Shown piece after piece: positions 45,023-56,904 of a stretch of DNA of 64,000 nucleotides. Made by a program: the position numbers and the translations under genes. Source of the DNA: Agelas oroides (lineage: Eukaryota; Porifera; Demospongiae; Agelasida; Agelasidae); assembly GCA_949130485.1 (NCBI GenBank), contig OX422204.1, positions 4,836,015-4,900,014 on the forward strand, written 5' to 3'. How positions within the stretch are numbered: position 1 is the stretch's first letter; every line of letters begins with the position of its first letter. The notes beneath the pieces are model-generated. The model had not been told where the DNA came from. It did not search any database and saw nothing but the letters and a program-made list of their open reading frames with translations.

Positions 45023-46140
45023 ACTATTAACCATATGCCAGCCAAAAAGCATGGCTAAAAACTTTTACCATTCAGGTAGTTGAAGTTATATAATGTCAAA
45101 TCAGCCAGTAAATTAACTTAATATGCATAGCATAGGTAAATCATCAACTTAATAGCCATAGTGTGAAAGCACTGCATGTTCAAGGCTCGAAAACAAGAAT
45201 GCTAATGACAACAAGCAATTGTTAACGTTGAGCAATTCAAAGTGTGAAACTGATGACTACAAATAGAACACAATGTGTTCTTCAGACACTTACTGGAATG
45301 AATTGTAGACTTTGTCATATGCACATTTTGACGTGTGACAAACAGCAGAGGACACACAGACAGCGACTCTCTGTGGGATAGAAGCCATATACACTGCTAA
45401 TTTGCATAATTTATGATATTGCCATACATTAATTGTCGGCACATCTGTACATTCTTGTGTCAATGTAAGCCTATCTAAGTTTTATTTCACAAAGCATAGC
45501 TATAAAAGACATTGTTATCTAAATACTTTGCAGAGAAGTTGAGTTATTAACATACCATTGTTGTCAGGACCATACTTAGAACGTATCTCGGTGATCAGAG
45601 GATTTGTTGTATGCACTTGAAGCATTTTTTCCATGCAACCACTTTCCCACTGTTATCTCCCCTCTGAGATAAGTTCCATTTCACCCAGGAGCTAAAACAT
45701 AAAAGGACGGGTTGTCATTCCTTTGATTTAGCAAATTTAAGGGTTGGTGCATGTACGTCTTACCTGCTGGTGTTTAGCTACCAATATTGAGAGTTCACAA
45801 AGCAGAGATGAGATGACATACAGGGTGTAGCTCAAAACAGAAGGGGGCTGAACAAGATGTGTATATGCACTGTTTAGTGATTCACTATAAAGTGGAACAT
45901 ACAATGTAGTCTGCAAGTTTAATCAGCCTACTGTGCCCATTTTATTTGGACTATGTTGGTGAACCCCAGGCTCTACAATAGCTAACTGATGAACACTACT
46001 TGCCTTTTCTTCGTTGCCATGAAAAGGATACTTCATAAGATAGGGTGTGTAAACAGTGCCAAAATTGTGTATTTCTGTATCATAACTAGTCTCAGAATGA
46101 CATTTATTAGAATGGTGCTACCCGTTTCCGTATGATGTCA
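45023..46140. other. No gene seen
   Basis: Lies between the two inverted TTAA element copies. Short open frames only. Confidence 0.4.
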
Positions 46141-46149
46141 TCATATTGT

Positions 46150-46318
46150 TTAGAATGAGGTAGCTCCTATTAGAATGAGGTGGCTTAGATTAGAATGAGG
46201 ATGTTCAGATTAGAATGAGGTGGCTCAGATTAGAATGAGGTGGCTCAGATTAGAATGAGGTGGCTCAGATTAGAATGAGGTGACTCAGATTAGAATGAGG
46301 TGACTCAGATTCTTATTC
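46150..46318 (+). repeat. 20-bp tandem repeat, about 8 copies
   Basis: The unit ATTAGAATGAGGTGGCTCAG has single-base variants (TGACTCAG, TGGCTTAG, ATGTTCAG). Partial units precede it from ~46108. Confidence 0.92.
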
Positions 46319-46759
46319 AGGTAGAATAAGGTGAACCAGACTAGAGATCAGTACCAAATTAACAGAACAAGGTCAACTGATCTTATTGTCAACAAAAACA
46401 GTTCATTACACTACAGCTACTTTGAAATTCACATGCATCCAAAGTGTAACAGAACTCAATGAAGATGCACCAATTCAAGACGCTCACCAAGACAAGTTGA
46501 TACTTAACCTCTTCCTGGGCAACACATAAGTTAATCTTGGTCCCATGCCCAAAACCACCCCCAGTGTGGATCGCTTTCAGTATCGTGTGCGCTATACTGG
46601 AAGCGATATATGTGCCAGATGAGATCTGGGGACAAGACTACACATAAGGATACTGCTCATAATTATATCTCTTCTGAGGTGGTGTTGCCTAGGTAACAGG
46701 TTGTATTAGGTATGTGCTGAAAGCCTGATATGAATGTGTAAGACATGCAACCTCCTTAA

Positions 46760-47473
46760 CGTAGGACAACCTTGAATCACAAATCTCTGAGTCATGTGGA
46801 CGGATGGATGGGTAATGTCTAATTGTTCACAAGATTCACAAAAAGTTTGTACCAAACTGCTTTCTCTACCTGATAATGCCAAAAAACTCAATTTTTAGTC
46901 CCTCAGCTAAAATAAAAATTTGCACCCTCTCCAAAGCTCCACCCCCAGTCTGACCACATCATCAACACACACACAAATCAAGTAAAAACTTTACGTATGG
47001 ATTTGTCCTGGGACCACTTCAATTCCAGTCTACAAGCCAAAACACACATTTGACCTCAAAAGCAGTCATTTTGGCTGTGCTGGCTTTGAAGAAAAATTCG
47101 ACATGCCTCCACTCAAACCAACCAAAACTGAAACCAGTTTCAGAAAGCTTAACTCACTCCCTACAAAACTACGTATGTTTTTTCCCACTCACCTCTAGGC
47201 CAGGGAGTTATGCCCACAAACCTACTCCCTGTCATTGCCCCTAGAATGGAGCCAAGTTACACACATTCCCGCTAGCATAAAATCGGGCGGGGACTACAAG
47301 CCCGAAAGGTCAGCTTTCTACAGTACCTTTGCCAGACAACTGTGTGATGACACCCGTCTTCCAGGATGGCTCTCTGCCTTTCCGCCACATTCACAAACAT
47401 TCAAGCCCACTCAGGCAAGCTTTGCACACACAAATTGCCTACCATCACATTCAAGGAGCTAGAAAATCTTCAT

Positions 47474-47507
<34 letters not shown>

Positions 47508-47736
47508 TGTTGGAGGATTTCTTCAAAGTTCCGCCCAGCCACATGAAAGTGCCGCCGGACCACTACAAAGGGCCGCAGGCCACATCAAAGGGACACGCCC
47601 CCCTTGTTGATTCCAGTTGCCACCATGGGAAAGTGTAAACAAGCCAATGAATTTCAATTGCATCATTATGGTCACCCGACTCATTAATTATTCATGAGCA
47701 GAATCGGCCCGATTCGCGATTCAAGGTAGTCCTACC
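46760..47736 (-). mobile_element. TTAA-flanked non-autonomous element, copy 2, opposite orientation
   Basis: Reverse-oriented relative of 44135-45018 over its whole length, with TTAA at 46756-46759 and 47737-47740. It carries a ~27-bp T run near 47478-47504 where copy 1 has a shorter A run. Confidence 0.8.
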
Positions 47737-47929
47737 TTAAGTCCACACAAATCTGTACTGTCCATGTCCCGAATTACATACACATCTTCCATAACCATAT
47801 AGCTATAACCACAACCACCCATAACCCTGTATAACCACATATAACCATCTATATAACAACATATAACTACATATTAGCACCCATAACCACATATAACAAC
47901 CTATACACCTAGCTCTTCTACTCAGAGAG

Positions 47930-48118
47930 AGGAGACTCAGAGCCAGGGACACAACTCTTCCGAGGCTGGGACCCAGCTCTTCCTCTCATGGAGAGGAGAT
48001 TCAGAGCCCGGGATACAGCTCTTCCACTCAGAGAAAGCAGAGTCAGAGGCCAGGACCCATCTCTTCCACTCAGAGAGAGGAGACTCGGAGACTGGGACCC
48101 AGGTCTTCCACTCAGAGT
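47930..48118 (+). repeat. 42-bp imperfect repeat, about four copies
   Basis: CTCTTCCACTCAGAGAGAGG + AGACTCAGAG... repeats with period 42, keeping frames open on both strands. On the minus strand it gives a 14-residue repeat (SEWKTWVPVSESPL). A flanking tract at 47760-47905 has loosely repeated ATAACCACAT. Confidence 0.75.
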
Positions 48119-48409
48119 GTGGGATCTTTTCAGGTTGGATCTCTTGAGGCTGCATCTCTTGAGGCTGGATCTCCACCTCCCACTTACAGTACTAGTTCAT
48201 TCCCATACCTCAAGGTAAATGGACTTACACCCGAGCAACAGGAAGGACTCAAAACCAGGCTGTGCGTGGAATCAGAGGACATAGTGCATAAATTCTGGAG
48301 ACTACACTCCAGAGTCTATGAGTCACTGTGTGAACGAAATGTTTCTGTGGACAAGCTAGTCACCCACCTCTTGTCCTTGCATGTATCTGACCCTGTCCAC
48401 AAGGGCTAG
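48119..48409 (+). CDS. Possible exon encoding a small helical domain, unrecognised
   Basis: The segment LKVNGLTPEQQEGLKTRLCV + ESEDIVHKFWRLHSRVYESL + CERNVSVDKLVTHLLSLHV has the amphipathic heptad pattern of a folded helical module and ends at a TAG. It follows a short repetitive Leu/Glu stretch in frame. Similar-looking modules occur in cnidarian and sponge proteins of unknown role (recollection, not checked). Could be a terminal exon. Confidence 0.4.
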   Translation: MGSFQVGSLEAASLEAGSPPPTYSTSSFPYLKVNGLTPEQQEGLKTRLCVESEDIVHKFWRLHSRVYESLCERNVSVDKLVTHLLSLHVSDPVHKG

Positions 48410-48778
48410 CTAGCTAGAATCTGATGAAGGCTTGCCACTCCCCCGAGCTCTGTACCAAACTTTTTGAAACAAATCTCCTGATTTTCGATCACATGACGAC
48501 TGACCGGCTGCAGCACAGGAATGACGACTAACTATCATAGCATCACAGTTTACTAAAGCTGTGAGTAGCTACTATATTTAGTGTAGCTATAAGTTGGCAG
48601 CTGAATGCAGCACCTTACCTAATAAACCTTGCCCACTACAAGAGCATGCCAGTTGTAGCCTCATACCCAGGCTCCTCCCCATGCCGAAAAGCGGGGAGAG
48701 AGCCTAGACGATCTGATCACGTGCACCAGTGACGTATTATGCGTGGTTTTATGCGTGGTTTTGATAATCGAATTATTG

Positions 48779-49679
48779 CCCACGCAGTCATTGTGAATCT
48801 GAAGAAGACAAAGTTTATGCTGGCTGGCAGGAAGCGAAGAGATAAAGAGATCAGCATGGCTAGGTTTGCCCTGTGTGGTGAAGAGCTTCAGCCTCAGGTA
48901 GTTACTACATCTCTTGGAGTTGCAATAGATAGCCAACTAACCTGGAAGGAACATGTTAAGAGGGTGAGACAAAAATGCTTCGTTGGTCTCACCTAACTCA
49001 AGAGAATCAGCAGAAATGTACCAATGACCACCCGTTAAATGCTATACAGTGCACTCATTCTGCCTCATGTTGATTACTGCAGTGTTGTATCATCAACTTG
49101 TATGGGATCAGTTAACTGATCCCATACAAGTTGATGATACAACTGGATCTGGAGCGCAAGGTGGAAACCATTCAAAATGATGGCATGAGGATCATCCTAA
49201 ATGCACCCAGAATTGCTACTGAGACTGAAATGAGACAAAAACTAGGATGGTGTACACTAGCACAGAGAAGAAAACTCCACTCTCTCAAACTGGTCCATAG
49301 ATGTCTCCACAATGTTGGCCCTACATGCCTCCATCACAAGTTTAGATACTCCTCAGATGTTAGCGGCAATCTGCACTCGAGGATCGCACAGTGGTAAACT
49401 GTACCTGAACAGACCCAGAACTGAATTCTATCGAAAATCCTTTGAATACTCAACTGGAAGGTTGTGGAACTCTCTCCCTTCCAATATCAGAGCTCTGGAC
49501 TCACTGGTGACTTTTACCAATGCATGTAGAAGCATTTTGCATTCTTTTTGAATATGTATACGTGGCCTTGTTGTTCAAGTCTGTTTGTCACCTTTTTATT
49601 TGGTAGATGTACTTATGCATCAGCTACTGAAGCTGAGATGACCACCTGTTAAAATAAACATTTATCTATCTATCTATCA
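48779..49679 (+). pseudogene. LINE reverse transcriptase 3' end with TCTA tail
   Basis: The pieces form the C-terminal part of a CR1/Jockey-type reverse transcriptase: VNLKKTKFMLAGRKRR, LGVAIDSQLTWKEHVKRVRQ (48900-48970), LPHVDYCSVV (~49065), LERKVETIQNDGMRIILNAP (49145-49205), LGWCTLAQRRKL and FEYSTGRLWNSLPSNIRALD (~49445-49500). Several stops and two frame changes break it. The sequence ends in ATCTATCTATCTATC, a microsatellite tail typical of some LINE 3' ends. The 5' part is missing. Confidence 0.8.
49084..49143. repeat. Perfect 60-bp palindrome inside the LINE
   Basis: GTTGTATCATCAACTTGTAT + GGGATCAGTT (49084-49113) is followed with no spacer by its exact reverse complement (49114-49143). 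It disrupts the reverse-transcriptase frame between CSVV and QLDLERK. Confidence 0.95.
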
Positions 49680-50266
49680 GTTCGAACTTAGCATTATAAG
49701 CGGTACTCTGGTGGATCAGTGGACGTCGCTGATACTACTGGAAGGCTGTTTCACTGTTATCTAGCTAGCTGGTAAGCATTGTAGCTTCTATCCTACACCT
49801 CGTTCCGCTCAAATGGCGCTGAAGACAGTCGCTTTAGCAACGCTCACAGCGCTGGCTACCGCTCACTATGACAGTATACAGAACTCACAGCTGTTCACAG
49901 AGGCCTTCCAAAGACTCCTTGCTGACATAGTGAGCGATAGCCAACGCTGTCAACGTCGATAAAGCGACTGCCTCCTGCGCCGTTTGAACGAAACAACATT
50001 CATGGCAGCGTAGAACTTGGCACTGCAGCAGAAGCTATGCTTGGTATCATACCAGTGTCACGGTAAAATGGCCCCCCCCCCTTAATCGGGCCCCCCCGGC
50101 CCCATTTTACCGGTAGAATGGGCCCCCCTCTGATATCAAACTGCCTACATACTACTGGTGAGATAGGCTGCTACTACATTAAGCTCCATGCATTGGGCAA
50201 CGTAAGCGCCGTAGTTAGGTACTTGATGTTAATTAAACCGCTATCATGCATACATGATGGGGGGGG
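49680..50266. other. No gene; C/G-rich hairpin near 50055-50125
   Basis: GGTAAAATGG and CCCATTTTACC pair around C runs. 49800-49990 contains loosely inverted sequences (CGCTCACAGCGCTGG, and GCGATAGCCAACGCTG). No coding signal. Confidence 0.4.
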
Positions 50267-50271
50267 TATTA

Positions 50272-51224
50272 CCATAGATTATATAGCTCTTACCGGGATA
50301 GGTAACGGATCACGTGCGCCCATACATTGCAATACATAAGCACCTTACCCACTCCGCGTTGTGCGAAATGTGTGGAATTTCGCAGCTCTGCATGCTTTGC
50401 ACAATTTGTGGCAGACATAGCCAGCTGCATAATGAAGTGCATTTGCTTCTTCAACTGTCAGCTGGGACTCGGGACCTGAGCTTACTTGGCGCTCATTGGT
50501 AGGAAATTTCGCTTTGATTATTTCTCTAAAAAGTATGTCAGTAACATACTGGTAAAAGGCAGGATTGGGTTTGGTGGATGAAAACTTGGCAAGAAAAGTG
50601 GTCCACCTGGCTTTGAAATTAGCAGATGTTCGTAGGCAATGGTATGTTCCCCACATCTTCTCTCTACATGTCTTCATCGATGCTGCCTGACTCTCTCAAA
50701 GCAAGTCTGGAGGCTGGAGGTAAGTTCCTGGCTAAACTTGATAAACTCCTGCTGATGTTCATCTTTCAGCCATGTGACCAATTGGTTAGCAGTTTCCAGT
50801 GCAGCTTTGGCATGAGGAGATGGTAGCTTGAAAGAATCGTCGTCAAAGATACTTTCTATCGCAGCTCTGAGCATTTGCTGACACTGTAGCTCCAGGAAGG
50901 CCATTGGAAAGCAGTTGACACTCAGCACTTGCGTTGACACGGCACTTGGAAAGAAGATGACACTCGGCACTAGCGTTAACACGGCACTTGGAAAGAAGAT
51001 GACACTCGGCACTAGCGTTTCTCACTTGTAGCATAGATAGAGTCGTTACGACTCTTTTATCCATGCTGGTAGGCAAGTAGCGCAGCGCAGACATCAGAAG
51101 CTGTCACAGCTATAGTTCCGAATGTAGCACACAGGAAGTAAATTATTCCAGTTCCGGGCCAACGCGGAGTGGGGTGCGAAAATCACGCCGTCACCCATCC
51201 CGGTAAGAGCTATATAATCTCTGG
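50272..51224. mobile_element. 953-bp TIR element with TATTA duplication
   Basis: Inverted ends CCATAGATTATATAGCTC / CCAGAGATTATATAGCTC run ~45 bp, to GGGTGACG. The 5-mer TATTA flanks both sides (50267-50271, 51225-51229). It carries a minus-strand gene remnant. Superfamily not assigned. Confidence 0.75.
50345..51012 (-). pseudogene. Gene remnant inside the TATTA-flanked element
   Basis: Joined over a one-base break near 50690, the minus strand reads LQCQQMLRAAIESIFDDDSF, TANQLVTWLKDEHQQEFIKF, CREKMWGTYHCLR and SQLTVEEANALHYAAGYVCH. The last motif (E-x-N-A-L-x-Y-x-A-G-Y-V) recurs in animal transposon-associated proteins, but I cannot name the family. The N terminus is a 42-bp tandem duplication (50930-51020) that repeats CHLLSKCRVNASAE. 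Confidence 0.5.
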
Positions 51225-51232
51225 TATTACTG

Positions 51233-51689
51233 CACAGTGGTAAGGTAGGTAGTCTATGAGTGTAGAAATACAAGTGTAAATGAAAATAGAATTACAAGAA
51301 CAATGAAATTTGCAATGCATGTCATAACTGAATACAAACAACTGCTAGAAAAACTTTCGCAGCTTCTCGTCCCTAGCGGCTCTTCGAAACCGACGCTCTA
51401 TAAGTAGTCATGCCACAAGCAAAATGCCGCCTGTATGTAAATCAGACGTCCTTCTCAGTCCTTCCACGATGCATTGGAGCTTGAATCGAGCTAGATAATA
51501 GTGAAAAAGCCTTTCAGTGCCTATCTTTAGTCTCAGTGACATCCAGAACTACGACAAATTATGGCCGTGCACGTGACGTCACAACCACGCCTCTCCGCCA
51601 TTTTGGTGCACAACTGCGTAAGGAGTGTAAGGACGAGATCGCGACAAAGATGTGTCTGCCTATCAAATACCGACAATCCGGACAGGGAG
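51233..51689. other. No gene seen
   Basis: Unstructured; overlapping short frames near 51536-51767 are not supported. Confidence 0.4.
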
Positions 51690-52085
51690 AGGTTGTGTGT
51701 CGAGTGGGGGAGCACCAACACCGCTGGCACATCGATGTTCAAAATTTCACACATACATAAAGTGTGAAGTTAAAACATAAAGGGAGATGGGGATGGGGCA
51801 TTTATGGCTTAAATGGATGGGGCATTTTATGGCTTAAATGGGTGGGGCATTTATGGCTTAAATGGGTGGGGCATTTATGGCTTAAATGGGTGTGGCATTT
51901 ATGACTTTAATGGGTGGGGCATTTATGGCTCAAATGGATGGGGCGGTTAGTTACTGTTTTTGGGAGATATGCTCAAAAAAAAAAAATACTGGTCTTCAGG
52001 GGAGTACCCTTTCCGGTCCTCGCATGACCACGGGTTTCGGTCCCTTTGAACTCCCGACCCGTGGCCTACTACAGAAAGGGCGGGA
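51690..52085 (+). repeat. Duplicated ~390-bp block, copy 1, with 24-bp internal tandem repeats
   Basis: Nearly identical to 53818-54184. Inside, GGGTGGGGCATTTATGGCTT + AAAT repeats about 7 times here and about 5 times in the other copy. The block ends at AAAGGGCGGGAC, where the two copies diverge. Confidence 0.9.
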
Positions 52086-52599
52086 CCACTCCCCGCCTAA
52101 GGTTTGCTTTGAGGAGCCCAGCTTTTGGTTGGCACATAGTGCTATGGGCATTCACAGTGCTATAAATATTCAAATTACTGAACGAATTGGGGGTGGGGCT
52201 CAATGGGTGGAGTTATCATGTTAACTTATAATAACTAGGGGGATGGGCGAACGGTTAACGTACGGGATTCTGGCTCGCTATCGTGTCGTCTTGGTGGAAC
52301 GTCTGGGAGGCTTGTTCTTCGCTGGTAGGCGCTCCTATACCGAAGATTATTCGGGTCTGTACTGCAGCGACTATCTCACGGTGAGTATTATTAGTTGTTT
52401 GTGTGTGATACTCGGTCGACGGGCTTTAAATGGGAGCGTGCTTCTCTTAGTAACGGCGTACCTATCCTAGTAACGGCATTGTTACGCTAGTTATGGCGTG
52501 TGCTTTACTATAGTAACGGTACGCCTAGGGGTGTAGTCGGTTCCATAAGGCTGAGCTAGAGCTAGGGCTAGGACTGGGTTGGGGCTGCTCTGTGTTATC

Positions 52600-52920
52600 T
52601 GCGAGGCTCACTCACAGTGTGAAGCTCATTCACATTAAAAATTACGAGTGTGAGGCTCACTCACACTTGAGTTACTGCTGTGAGGCTCACTCACAGTTAC
52701 GCTACAGGTGTGAAGCTCATTCACACTTGAGTTACTACGTATACTGTTACGCTAAGGTAAGGGGTGAAGTTCATTCACATTTTAAATTATGAGTGTGAAG
52801 CTCATTCACACTTCAGTTACATGTACTACTGTGAGGCTCATTCACACTTGAGTTACTACTGTTACGTTATGGGTGTGAAGCTAATTCGCATTTTAAATTA
52901 CGAGTGTGAGTGTGTTAGGA
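52600..52920 (+). repeat. ~42-bp repeat with GTGAGGCTCACTCAC core
   Basis: About eight units of TGTGAGGCTCACTCACA or TGTGAAGCTCATTCACA separated by TTGAGTTAC/TTAAATTA phrases. The core can fold into a small stem (TGTGAG/CTCACA). Confidence 0.8.
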
Positions 52921-53620
52921 TAAGGGCTTTATACTTTATGCATGTGTATCTATGTGGAGATGGATAAAGACGGGGTCTTTTTGACTACAGCTGTCCTTCC
53001 TCTCGCAGTTAAATACACTGTGGTAGCTAAGTGGAGATCCCCTGCGGACGGGGTTGCGGGCCTGGGTGGGTTGACTGTACAAGCACATTGCATGAGCGGA
53101 TACTCTCACTATCCACCACCTCAGCCTCTGGCTCAATTATCTCTTCACCAAGGGGGTATCCTATGGTTGACTTTGGAAAATGGGAATGGGGCTGGGGGTT
53201 GTAAAGATGTATTCGACTAAGCTGTGGAAGGCTTGCTTGTGACCTAGTTACAACAGTAAGCTCAGATACTAAAACCTCTCTGTGTGCATGCTGTAGGTTT
53301 CTCTACGGGCTGGGTCAGGGGCTGTGTTTAGGATAAGGGCTTTATACTTTATACACATGTATCTATGTGGAGATGGATAAAGACGGGGTCTTTTTGACAA
53401 CAGCTGTCCTTCCTCTCGCAGTTAAATACACTGTGGTAGCTAAGTGGAGATCCCCTGCGGACGGGGTTGCGGGCCTGGGTGGGTTGACTGTACAAGCACA
53501 TTGCCTGAGCGGATACTCTCACTATCCACCACCTCAGCCTCCGGCTCAATTATCTCTTCACCAAGGGGGTATCCTATGGTTAAGTTTGGAAAATGGGAAT
53601 GGGGCTGGGACACGGAATTA
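52921..53620 (+). repeat. Tandem duplication of a ~285-bp block
   Basis: 52921-53200 and 53332-53617 are nearly identical, starting at AGGATAAGGGCTTTATACTT. One base difference in the shared part changes ATGAGCGG to CTGAGCGG. The frames inside (MDKDGVFLTTAVLPLAVKYT) are open in both copies but lack domain features. Confidence 0.85.
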
Positions 53621-53817
53621 TTATTGGAGAGATATTCCTTCATGCACAGTGAGAAGTCTAGCCTGGTGCTCACTGTCATGCTGTTTAGGTCTAAGGCATG
53701 CCTGAGGTATTATGGTTGTTAGAACACGTGCGTCTTCGGGTGGATCCATTGAAGGATGCTGTGGGTTCCCCATTTGGCAAGGCCGACAGACTTTATCTGT
53801 ACCTGCATGTTCAGAAG

Positions 53818-54184
53818 TTGTGTGTCGAGTGGGGGAGCACCAACACCGCTGGCACATCGATGTTCAAAATTTCACACATACATAAAGTGTGAAGTTAAAA
53901 CATAAAGGGAGATGGGGATGGGGCATTTATGGCTTAAATGGATGGGGCATTTTATGGCTTAAATGGGTGGGGCATTTATGGCTTAAATGGGTGTGGCATT
54001 TATGACTTTAATGGGTGGGGCATTTATGGCTCAAATGGATGGGGCGGTTAGTTACTGTTTTTGGGAGATATGCTCAAAAAAAAAAATACTGGTCTTCAGG
54101 GGAGTACCCTTTCCGGTCCTCGCATGACCACGGGTTTCGGTCCCTTTGAACTCCCGACCCGTGGCCTACTACAGAAAGGGCGGG
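53818..54184 (+). repeat. Duplicated ~390-bp block, copy 2
   Basis: Copy of 51690-52085; runs directly into the THAP-like exon. Confidence 0.9.
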
Positions 54185-54187
54185 ACT

Positions 54188-54400
54188 CACGGTATGAAAC
54201 GCAGAACAGGTTGCCTAGCAGCTGTTTCCAGAGCAGACTTGACAGAAAATAGTGTAGACAAAGCTAGGATCTGTTCAAGACACTATCTTGGAAGTCTACC
54301 CCCTCTTGGAAGAGTTTCAGCCAGACTGGTTACCAACTCAGAACCTTGGTCACTCAAAAATCAGCAAGAAGAGAGCAGCGTATGCCGAAAAAAGGTATTA
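54188..54400 (+). pseudogene. THAP-domain exon fragment, frameshifted
   Basis: Reads KRRTGCLAAVSRADLTENSV and ARICSRHY, the second half of a THAP finger (C-x2-H). After a one-base shift near 54315 it continues QPDWLPTQNLGHSKISKKRA, the usual post-THAP sequence. The first half with the two N-terminal Cys is not found upstream. Likely a remnant of a THAP-bearing transposase. Confidence 0.65.
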
Positions 54401-54430
54401 AAGAAAAAGGGACAGGGTTTCATGTTCTAA

Positions 54431-55230
54431 TGTCCATCAGCTACCCTACCTCCATCCTCAGTGAGCAGAAAGTACTTTGCCGATAGACATGATAACTAAA
54501 AGAATTGGTGAAGATTGCCCTCTCATTGACTATATTGCTAGAGTTTGTACTGCTTTATGTTACGTTTGTAACTCAGTTGTGCCCTTTGACTAAAAGACCT
54601 AACTGATCAACTGCCTGAGTGACACCACCTAGAAGTAGCAAGCATGTAATGTTGTTCTCATTCCTCCACAGCTAATATTGCTCAACTGCAATACAAGTAG
54701 CACATAGAAGCTACTCGTACTGCAAGTGACGGCAGCTGTGGTAGACAGGGAACAACCACATCTATTCACTGAATTGTAATAATAATTATTGGTGTGCACG
54801 ATTGCAATAGTAATGTTCATGAAAATCACACAATACTATCTCCCTTCCCCTTCCTTACTACATTGAATTGTGGAAGTATTCAACCATCAGGGCATAATTC
54901 CCTTTGGAATATAAATTTTGTTCCTCTGGCGGCTTACAATAGCCCTTCATCTGATGACAATGTACATGGACTGCACTGTCTTGAGTACCACTCAGACTCA
55001 CGTGTGTACAATACCGAGGGTCTGGGAACGAGACTAAGTCACGCCTTTTACCAGGTTTTTTGTAGCATTTCTTTCCTTCCTGGAAAATATTTCCTTAGCA
55101 TAACTCACAAATATATTGCCCTAACAAATAAGCTCCACATTGATACCAACACTGTTAGAATTCATTCTCTGTTCTTAGGTAAACGACCTCTAATTGCATC
55201 CCAGTACAACTCAAAATGTATGGAAAGTGT
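54431..55230. other. No recognisable gene
   Basis: A 152-codon frame (54794-55252) shows no motif and includes GGGAACGAGACTA (55024-55036), a transposon-end string. Confidence 0.35.
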
Positions 55231-55232
55231 TA

Positions 55233-56065
55233 CCGTAAACTCTGGTTATTAGGCGCACCTTACCATTAGGCGCATATTATTTATTAGGCGCATGCTTCCT
55301 TCCTGGTACACGGCATCATTTATTAAGCGCATGTGCATTAAATAGAGTACACCGTCTGGCGGCGAGAGATCGAGTGAAAACCATGGCATCAAGAACACGC
55401 AGTACACTTGATGGTCATCCTGAAGTCAAAGAAAGAAGAGCTAGCTACACAGTCTGGCGAACACAAAGTCACAAGCCATATCCTTCGTGGCTTACGTACG
55501 TCCCGGTGGCGTAGCCAAGCCGGGCCAACTGGAGCACGTGCACCAGCAACTAGGGGCCGTGCCCCACCAGTGCAGTGTGCCTGTTGTACTGTTGTCGATC
55601 GCAAATCGGGCGGCTAAAAATCCGTAAAAGGCCTCAAAAATTGAATATAGTAGTATCTAGAGTATTATGCAGTCTCCTACGCTCTCTTCACCTCACTGTT
55701 CGCGAGTTTGCCGCCACCATAGATAATAGAGCTACGAACATTGCATTGGCAGTAGACGACTGTGTGAGAGCGGCGGTTATGTGCGTCTCTTCTTTCCCCA
55801 AATGTCGAGTGGTTTCTGGCAGACTGCTATTGCGATCTCCCGAATACACAATGGCTGCGAATCACGATCTCTTCGAGGAGGGTGGAGCTTTCCGATTTTA
55901 CGTCGATACTGAACGCGTCTAACAAATTATCTACTGCGCACTCATGCCCGCCTGTAGGGCGTGGCTTTCATTGCATCCCTTATTTAGCGCATATCCTCTA
56001 TTAGGCGCATATTTGCTTACCACTTACACTTATAAGCGCATGCGCTTATTAACCAGAGTCTACGG
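55233..56065. mobile_element. 833-bp TA-flanked TIR element related to 16929-21478
   Basis: Ends CCGTAAACTCTGGTTATTAG and, complemented, CCGTAGACTCTGGTTAATAA are flanked by TA. Subterminal repeats ATTAGGCGCAT and AAGCGCATGCGC follow inside both ends. At 55383 an ATG with good context (ACCATGG) starts MASRTRSTLDGHPEVKERRA, perhaps a decayed first exon. At 55504-55575 is one end of a hAT-like element (GGTGGCGTAGCCAAGCC). Confidence 0.75.
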
Positions 56066-56067
56066 TA

Positions 56068-56688
56068 TGTTGCACTATAGGAGTATACTGTATATACCCC
56101 ATACTTGTGCAGATTAATCATAAGGTCTTAGCGTAACTCAAATGAGCAATACGTGAGTGAGCTATCTTAATTTTGGGAACCAGACAAAGGACTCTTAGGT
56201 AATCCTATAGGTTTAAGTAGCTACAGGTCTACTTTGTCTGTGTTGCTATGTATCTGCGTGTTGAGTTTCATAAACGCTGAAAGAAGAGTGGAGGCTGCAT
56301 AAGTGATACTTTTGGCTGTTCTCTGAAAGATATGGGCCACGGTGGTGGTATTTACAACTGCCTATACTTACTGCACTTGAGGAAGATTGTACGACTTGGC
56401 GGTATGCTAGAATCTTAACCTATGTAGCCAGATGAGCTAAATAAGATACAATGCATGATTTGTGGATGCCAATTGAGTGTGTTGTATGTTGTGAACCATC
56501 ACGTGATATTCACTGTTGAAGTAGTTTTGTGAGTGGCATGCAGGCTGTTTGATCTCAAATCCTTCCCAGAAGATTCACAAGTCACATGCAACCTTGCACA
56601 GCCGATTTTTAACTGCAATGTTTCACAAAGATGCATACTCTACTTGTAAGTTTGGTTAGAAATGCTCTGTTCTGTTCACAAATGCTCA
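56068..56688. other. No gene seen
   Basis: Unstructured. Confidence 0.4.
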
Positions 56689-56689
56689 C

Positions 56690-56900
56690 AAAGAACATTC
56701 ACAAATGTTCACAAATCTTATTTCCGTATGTTTCTTGCCAAGAGCATTCACAAATGTTCACAAAGTTCATTTCCACATGTTTCTTTCCCAAAACATTCAC
56801 AAATGTTCACAAAGTTCATTTCCACATGTTTCTTGCCAAGAACCTTCACAAATGTTCACAAAGTTCATTTCCACATGTTTCTTGCCAAGAACATTCACAT
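56690..56900 (+). repeat. ~49-bp tandem repeat, four copies
   Basis: The unit contains TTCACAAATGTTCACAAAG and TTCATTTCCACATGTTTCTT. Similar TTGTGAACATTTGTGAA strings occur inverted near 61840-61860 and 61941-61957. Confidence 0.85.
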
Positions 56901-56904
56901 ACAG

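Noticed and set aside
54794..55252. 152-codon frame
   Set aside because: No motif, and it reads through a transposon-end string.
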